From the NCBI RefSeq assembly GCF_003049685.1, contig NZ_PYSY02000001.1:620001-684000 (forward strand): DNA of 64,000 nucleotides. Direction: 5' to 3'. This stretch comes from Brucella pituitosa (GTDB lineage: Bacteria; Pseudomonadota; Alphaproteobacteria; Rhizobiales; Rhizobiaceae). A program made the translations under genes and the position numbers. Position 1 is the stretch's first letter, and each line of letters begins with the position of its first letter. Below, in pieces: positions 60,843-64,000 of the stretch. The notes under the pieces were generated by a model. It had not been told where the DNA came from. It made no database searches and was given only the letters and a program-made list of their open reading frames with translations.

Positions 60843-62234
60843 TTATTTCTTGCCTGGACCTGATGCGGCAATGCGCACAACAAGGTCCGACAGGGCGGTT
60901 GTTTCCATAAGTCCGAAGTTGCGATCTTTCCAAAGCTCGCTACTTCCGCCGGGCACAACTGCTTGTCGGAAGCCGAGTTTTTCTGCTTCCTTCAGCCTCT
61001 GTACTGCATGTGACACCGCACGAACAGCGCCAGAAAGGCTGATTTCGCCGAAATAAACACTATCTGCCGGAAGGGCAATACCGGCAATGGACGAAACAAG
61101 CGCTGCAGCCACTGCAATATCGGCGGCAGGCTCGCTGATGCGATAGCCGCCAGCGACATTGAGATAGACATCGTGTTGGCCAAAACGAACGCCGCAATGT
61201 GATTCGAGCACGGCCAAAATCATGGCGAGGCGGCTTCCGTCCCAGCCCACAACGGCGCGGCGCGGTGTGCCAAGCGAGGAGGGGGAGACAAGTGCCTGTA
61301 TCTCAACGAGAACCGGGCGTGTGCCCTCCATTCCAGCAAAGACGGCTGCACCCGGCGATTTTGCATTGCGCTCGCCGAGGAACAATTCGGAAGGGTTCGA
61401 GACTTCGCGCAACCCACCATCCGACATTTCAAACACACCGATTTCATCGGTTGGGCCGAAGCGGTTTTTGACGGTGCGCAAGATTCGGTACTGGTGTCCG
61501 CCTTCGCCCTCAAAATAGAGAACACCATCAACCATGTGTTCGACAACGCGTGGCCCGGCAATCTGGCCCTCCTTGGTCACGTGACCAACGAGAACGACCG
61601 CTGCACCGGTCTGCTTGGCATAGCGGATCATCGCCTGCGCGGAAGATCGCACCTGAGTGACGGTTCCGGGGGCTGAGTCTGCCATATCGGTCCACAATGT
61701 CTGGATGGAATCGATGATGACCAGATCGGGCCGCTTGCCGTCGGAAACGGTGGCGAGAATGTCTTCGACATTGGTTTCAGCCGCCAGTTCGACTGTGCTG
61801 GATGCCACGCCAAGTCTTTGTGCACGCAGACGAATCTGTGCGACTGCTTCTTCGCCCGATACATAGACGATGCGGTGGCCGTGGTTTGAAAGAGCTGCAG
61901 CTGCTTGCGTCAGCAGTGTCGATTTGCCGATACCCGGATCGCCACCGATCAAGACTGCGGAACCACGCACGAACCCGCCGCCCGTTACACGGTCCAGCTC
62001 GCTGATACCTGAGATGATGCGTGGCGCGTCTTCGATTTCGCCTGAAAGCGACGTCAGAGCAACAGCCCGACCCTTGCGTTTGGAAAGCATGGAGCCGGGG
62101 CCGGAGCCGATACCGCTATTGGTGCCTTCTTCGACAAGCGTGTTCCACTCGCCGCAGGAGTCGCACTTACCCGCCCAGCGCGTGTGAACCGCGCCGCAAT
62201 TCTGGCAAATGAACTGAACGCGTGCCTTGGCCAT
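60843..62234 (-). CDS. radA: DNA repair protein RadA (RecA-like)
   Basis: RadA extends and processes recombination branches together with RecA. The 463 residues begin with a four-cysteine zinc finger (Cys10, Cys13, Cys24, Cys27). The Walker A is GDPGIGKSTLL (98-106), the family KNRFG motif lies near 257, and the C-terminal Lon-like domain is complete. It ends the minus-strand radA-dnaB unit: dnaB starts just upstream with a 27-base gap between stop and start. Confidence 0.96.
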   Translation of the reverse strand: MAKARVQFICQNCGAVHTRWAGKCDSCGEWNTLVEEGTNSGIGSGPGSMLSKRKGRAVALTSLSGEIEDAPRIISGISELDRVTGGGFVRGSAVLIGGDPGIGKSTLLTQAAAALSNHGHRIVYVSGEEAVAQIRLRAQRLGVASSTVELAAETNVEDILATVSDGKRPDLVIIDSIQTLWTDMADSAPGTVTQVRSSAQAMIRYAKQTGAAVVLVGHVTKEGQIAGPRVVEHMVDGVLYFEGEGGHQYRILRTVKNRFGPTDEIGVFEMSDGGLREVSNPSELFLGERNAKSPGAAVFAGMEGTRPVLVEIQALVSPSSLGTPRRAVVGWDGSRLAMILAVLESHCGVRFGQHDVYLNVAGGYRISEPAADIAVAAALVSSIAGIALPADSVYFGEISLSGAVRAVSHAVQRLKEAEKLGFRQAVVPGGSSELWKDRNFGLMETTALSDLVVRIAASGPGKK

Positions 62235-62261
62235 CAGGCACGCTCCGTCGTGATCGTGATT

Positions 62262-63767
62262 TTATTCATACTGCTCCGGGATATAAGACCCCTCGGCCAG
62301 ATCTGCAAATCGCGTAAACTCGGCCTGGAAAGCAAGCTTGACGGTACCGGTTGGTCCGTGACGCTGCTTGGCAACGATCACGTCGGCAGTGCCGCGCACT
62401 TTTTCGAAGTGCTGCTTCCATTCTTCGTATTTGGGATCGAATTCGTCACGCGGTTCGAGGTTCTTGACGTAATATTCTTCGCGGAAAACGAACAGCACCA
62501 CGTCGGCGTCCTGCTCGATCGAACCTGATTCACGAAGATCGGAGAGCTGTGGGCGTTTGTCTTCACGGCTTTCCACCTGACGGGAGAGCTGTGATAGCGC
62601 AATGATTGGAACATTGAGCTCCTTGCCGAGTGCCTTCAAGCCGGTGGTGATTTCCGTGATTTCCTGCACGCGGTTCTGCGCGGAAGCCTTGGACGAACCG
62701 GTCATCAGCTGGACGTAATCGATAACCAGAACATCAAGGCCGCGCTGGCGCTTCAAGCGGCGCGCGCGCGCCGCAAGCTGTGCAATCGAGATACCACCCG
62801 TCTGGTCGATATAAAGCGGTATCTTCTGCATGACCTGCGAACAGGCAACGAGCTTTTCGAAGTCGGTCTCGGTGATGTCACCGCGACGGATTTTTGAGGA
62901 GGAGACTTCCGTCTGCTCGGAAATGATACGGGTCGCGAGCTGTTCCGCCGACATTTCGAGCGAGAAGAAGCCAACGACTCCACCATTCTTGGCTTTCATC
63001 GTGCCATCAGCCTGCTGTTCGGCTTCATAAGCATTGGCGATGTTGAAAGCGATGTTGGTGGCAAGCGAGGTCTTACCCATGCCCGGACGACCGGCGAGGA
63101 TGATCAAGTCGGAAGGCTGCAAGCCGCCCATCTTGCCATCGAGCGTATGAATCCCGGTGGAAACACCCGACAGATGACCATCGCGCATGAAAGCGGCGTT
63201 TGCCATATCGACGGCGGTTGTGACCGCATCTTTGAATGCCTGAAAGCCACCGTCATAACGCCCTGTTTCGGCAAGCTCGAACAGGCGGCGTTCTGCGTCT
63301 TCGATCTGTTCCTGCGGTGCGTTGTCGACTGGCGCATCATAGGCGACATTGACCATGTCTTCGCCAATGCCAATGAGCGCACGGCGCGTCGCAAGATCAT
63401 AGATCGCGCGGCCATAATCTTCGGCATTGATGATGGTGACTGCTTCTGTCGCAAGACGCGCAACATATTGGAACACGGTCAGATCACCGATCTTGCCTTC
63501 ATTAGGCAGGAAGGTCTTCATCGTAACCGGATTGGCCATCTTGCCAACACGGATAAGATCTGTGGAAATTTCGTAGATTCGGCGATGCAACGGCTCGAAG
63601 AAATGGGTTGGCTTCAGGAAGTCTGAAACCCGGTAAAAAGCGTCGTTGTTGATCAGAATAGCACCGAGAAGTGCCTGTTCCGCTTCAATATTGTGGGGTG
63701 CTTCACGATAAAGCGCATCTTTTTGCTCGCGCGCATCATCAAGTTTGCGTACCGCCGCTTCCGCCAT
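62262..63767 (-). CDS. dnaB: Replicative DNA helicase DnaB
   Basis: DnaB is the hexameric 5'-3' helicase of the replication fork. The protein has 501 residues: N-terminal DnaB-N domain (about 22-125) and RecA-like C-terminal ATPase with Walker A AGRPGMGKTS (225-234), DVLVIDYVQLM and DLRESGSIEQDADVVLFVFR. I start at 63767, where the family begins; the frame runs upstream to 63911. The dnaB-radA pairing is common in alphaproteobacteria. Confidence 0.97.
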   Translation of the reverse strand: MAEAAVRKLDDAREQKDALYREAPHNIEAEQALLGAILINNDAFYRVSDFLKPTHFFEPLHRRIYEISTDLIRVGKMANPVTMKTFLPNEGKIGDLTVFQYVARLATEAVTIINAEDYGRAIYDLATRRALIGIGEDMVNVAYDAPVDNAPQEQIEDAERRLFELAETGRYDGGFQAFKDAVTTAVDMANAAFMRDGHLSGVSTGIHTLDGKMGGLQPSDLIILAGRPGMGKTSLATNIAFNIANAYEAEQQADGTMKAKNGGVVGFFSLEMSAEQLATRIISEQTEVSSSKIRRGDITETDFEKLVACSQVMQKIPLYIDQTGGISIAQLAARARRLKRQRGLDVLVIDYVQLMTGSSKASAQNRVQEITEITTGLKALGKELNVPIIALSQLSRQVESREDKRPQLSDLRESGSIEQDADVVLFVFREEYYVKNLEPRDEFDPKYEEWKQHFEKVRGTADVIVAKQRHGPTGTVKLAFQAEFTRFADLAEGSYIPEQYE

Positions 63768-63986
63768 GATTCTCTGGTCCTGTCTCTGATCTTCCCAGCT
63801 AGACCTGAAGTGAAGCCAAACGCAACGCAGCCTCAAGGTGATTCCTGCCGGGAGAGATAAGCTATACCATGATTCACAGGCATCCACAGTTTGCGGTTTA
63901 AACTTTTGCACCGGGACTTGACGAACGTTGTGATGCAGAATGGCTGCTGCTACGAAACCCGAAACAAGCTTCAGAGGGATTCTTTC
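63768..63986. promoter_or_regulatory. Intergenic region upstream of dnaB
   Basis: This is the promoter region between dnaB (minus) and a gene starting near 63987 (plus). I see no hairpin with a T-run. Confidence 0.4.
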
Positions 63987-64000
63987 ATGCGTTCTCGTTT
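63987..64000 (+). CDS. Possible start of a further gene, cut by window edge
   Basis: An ATG at 63987 has AGAGGGA 8 bases ahead of it and opens MRSR. Only five codons are visible, so the product cannot be assigned. Confidence 0.3.

Overview
The window is one continuous stretch of core chromosome from an alphaproteobacterium of the Brucella/Ochrobactrum group (Hyphomicrobiales, Brucellaceae). The protein sequences (split AtpF'/AtpF stator, TsaC with a Sua5 tail, DUF6101, DUF1344, DUF680, DUF2007), the gene order (Fo operon, rnhB, ispE; glyQ-glyS; histone-deacetylase-like gene, xseB, dxs, tlyA; purF, cvpA, radA, dnaB) and the dense scatter of palindromic intergenic repeats all point there. I see no prophage, insertion sequence, integrase, tRNA, rRNA or CRISPR array. 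The lineage call is from memory of the families, not from a search.

Layout. 1-2284: end of the Fo ATP synthase operon (atpB partial, atpE, atpF', atpF) with its terminator. 2.3-11.7 kb: mostly minus-strand housekeeping genes (EamA exporter, rnhB, radical SAM protein, ispE, S49 protease, nhaA, an ABM monooxygenase/GNAT/methyltransferase/DUF2007 cluster). 11.8-20.9 kb: plus-strand polyprenyl diphosphate synthase, a large TPR protein, glyQ-glyS, tsaC and a D-2-hydroxyacid dehydrogenase-like flavoprotein. 21-26 kb: DUF6101, a repeat, a candidate small RNA with a perfect terminator, an AT-rich patch carrying a DUF4282 gene, an acyl-CoA dehydrogenase/enoyl-CoA hydratase pair and a cold-shock gene. 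26.4-35.4 kb: diguanylate cyclase, purD, ubiA, pdxH, exported esterase, lipoprotein, DnaJ-like chaperone, fabI, histidine phosphatase.

35.5-43.4 kb: metallophosphoesterase, a Xre/RES toxin-antitoxin pair, DUF1344 protein, aroC, a RibB with a degenerate GTP cyclohydrolase II tail, deacetylase-like gene, xseB, DedA, YeaQ and YidB proteins. 43.5-48.5 kb: pirin, then dxs-tlyA-RlmD-type methyltransferase as an overlapping operon. 48.5-55.1 kb: an ArsR/SRPBCC pair, Asp/Glu racemase, LOG-family hydrolase, MliC-type lysozyme inhibitor, LysM protein, and a cysteine-rich ArsR repressor directly upstream of an Atm1-type exporter. 55.2-64 kb: psd-pssA phospholipid genes, AAA ATPase, SDR, purF, cvpA, radA and dnaB; the last bases hold the start of a further plus-strand gene.

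The main non-gene signal is a family of about 100-bp two-hairpin repeats (at least ten copies) that sit directly against stop codons, lie inside operons, and in one place supply the last residues of the RES toxin. The most interesting unannotated element is the structured RNA candidate at 21851-21982.
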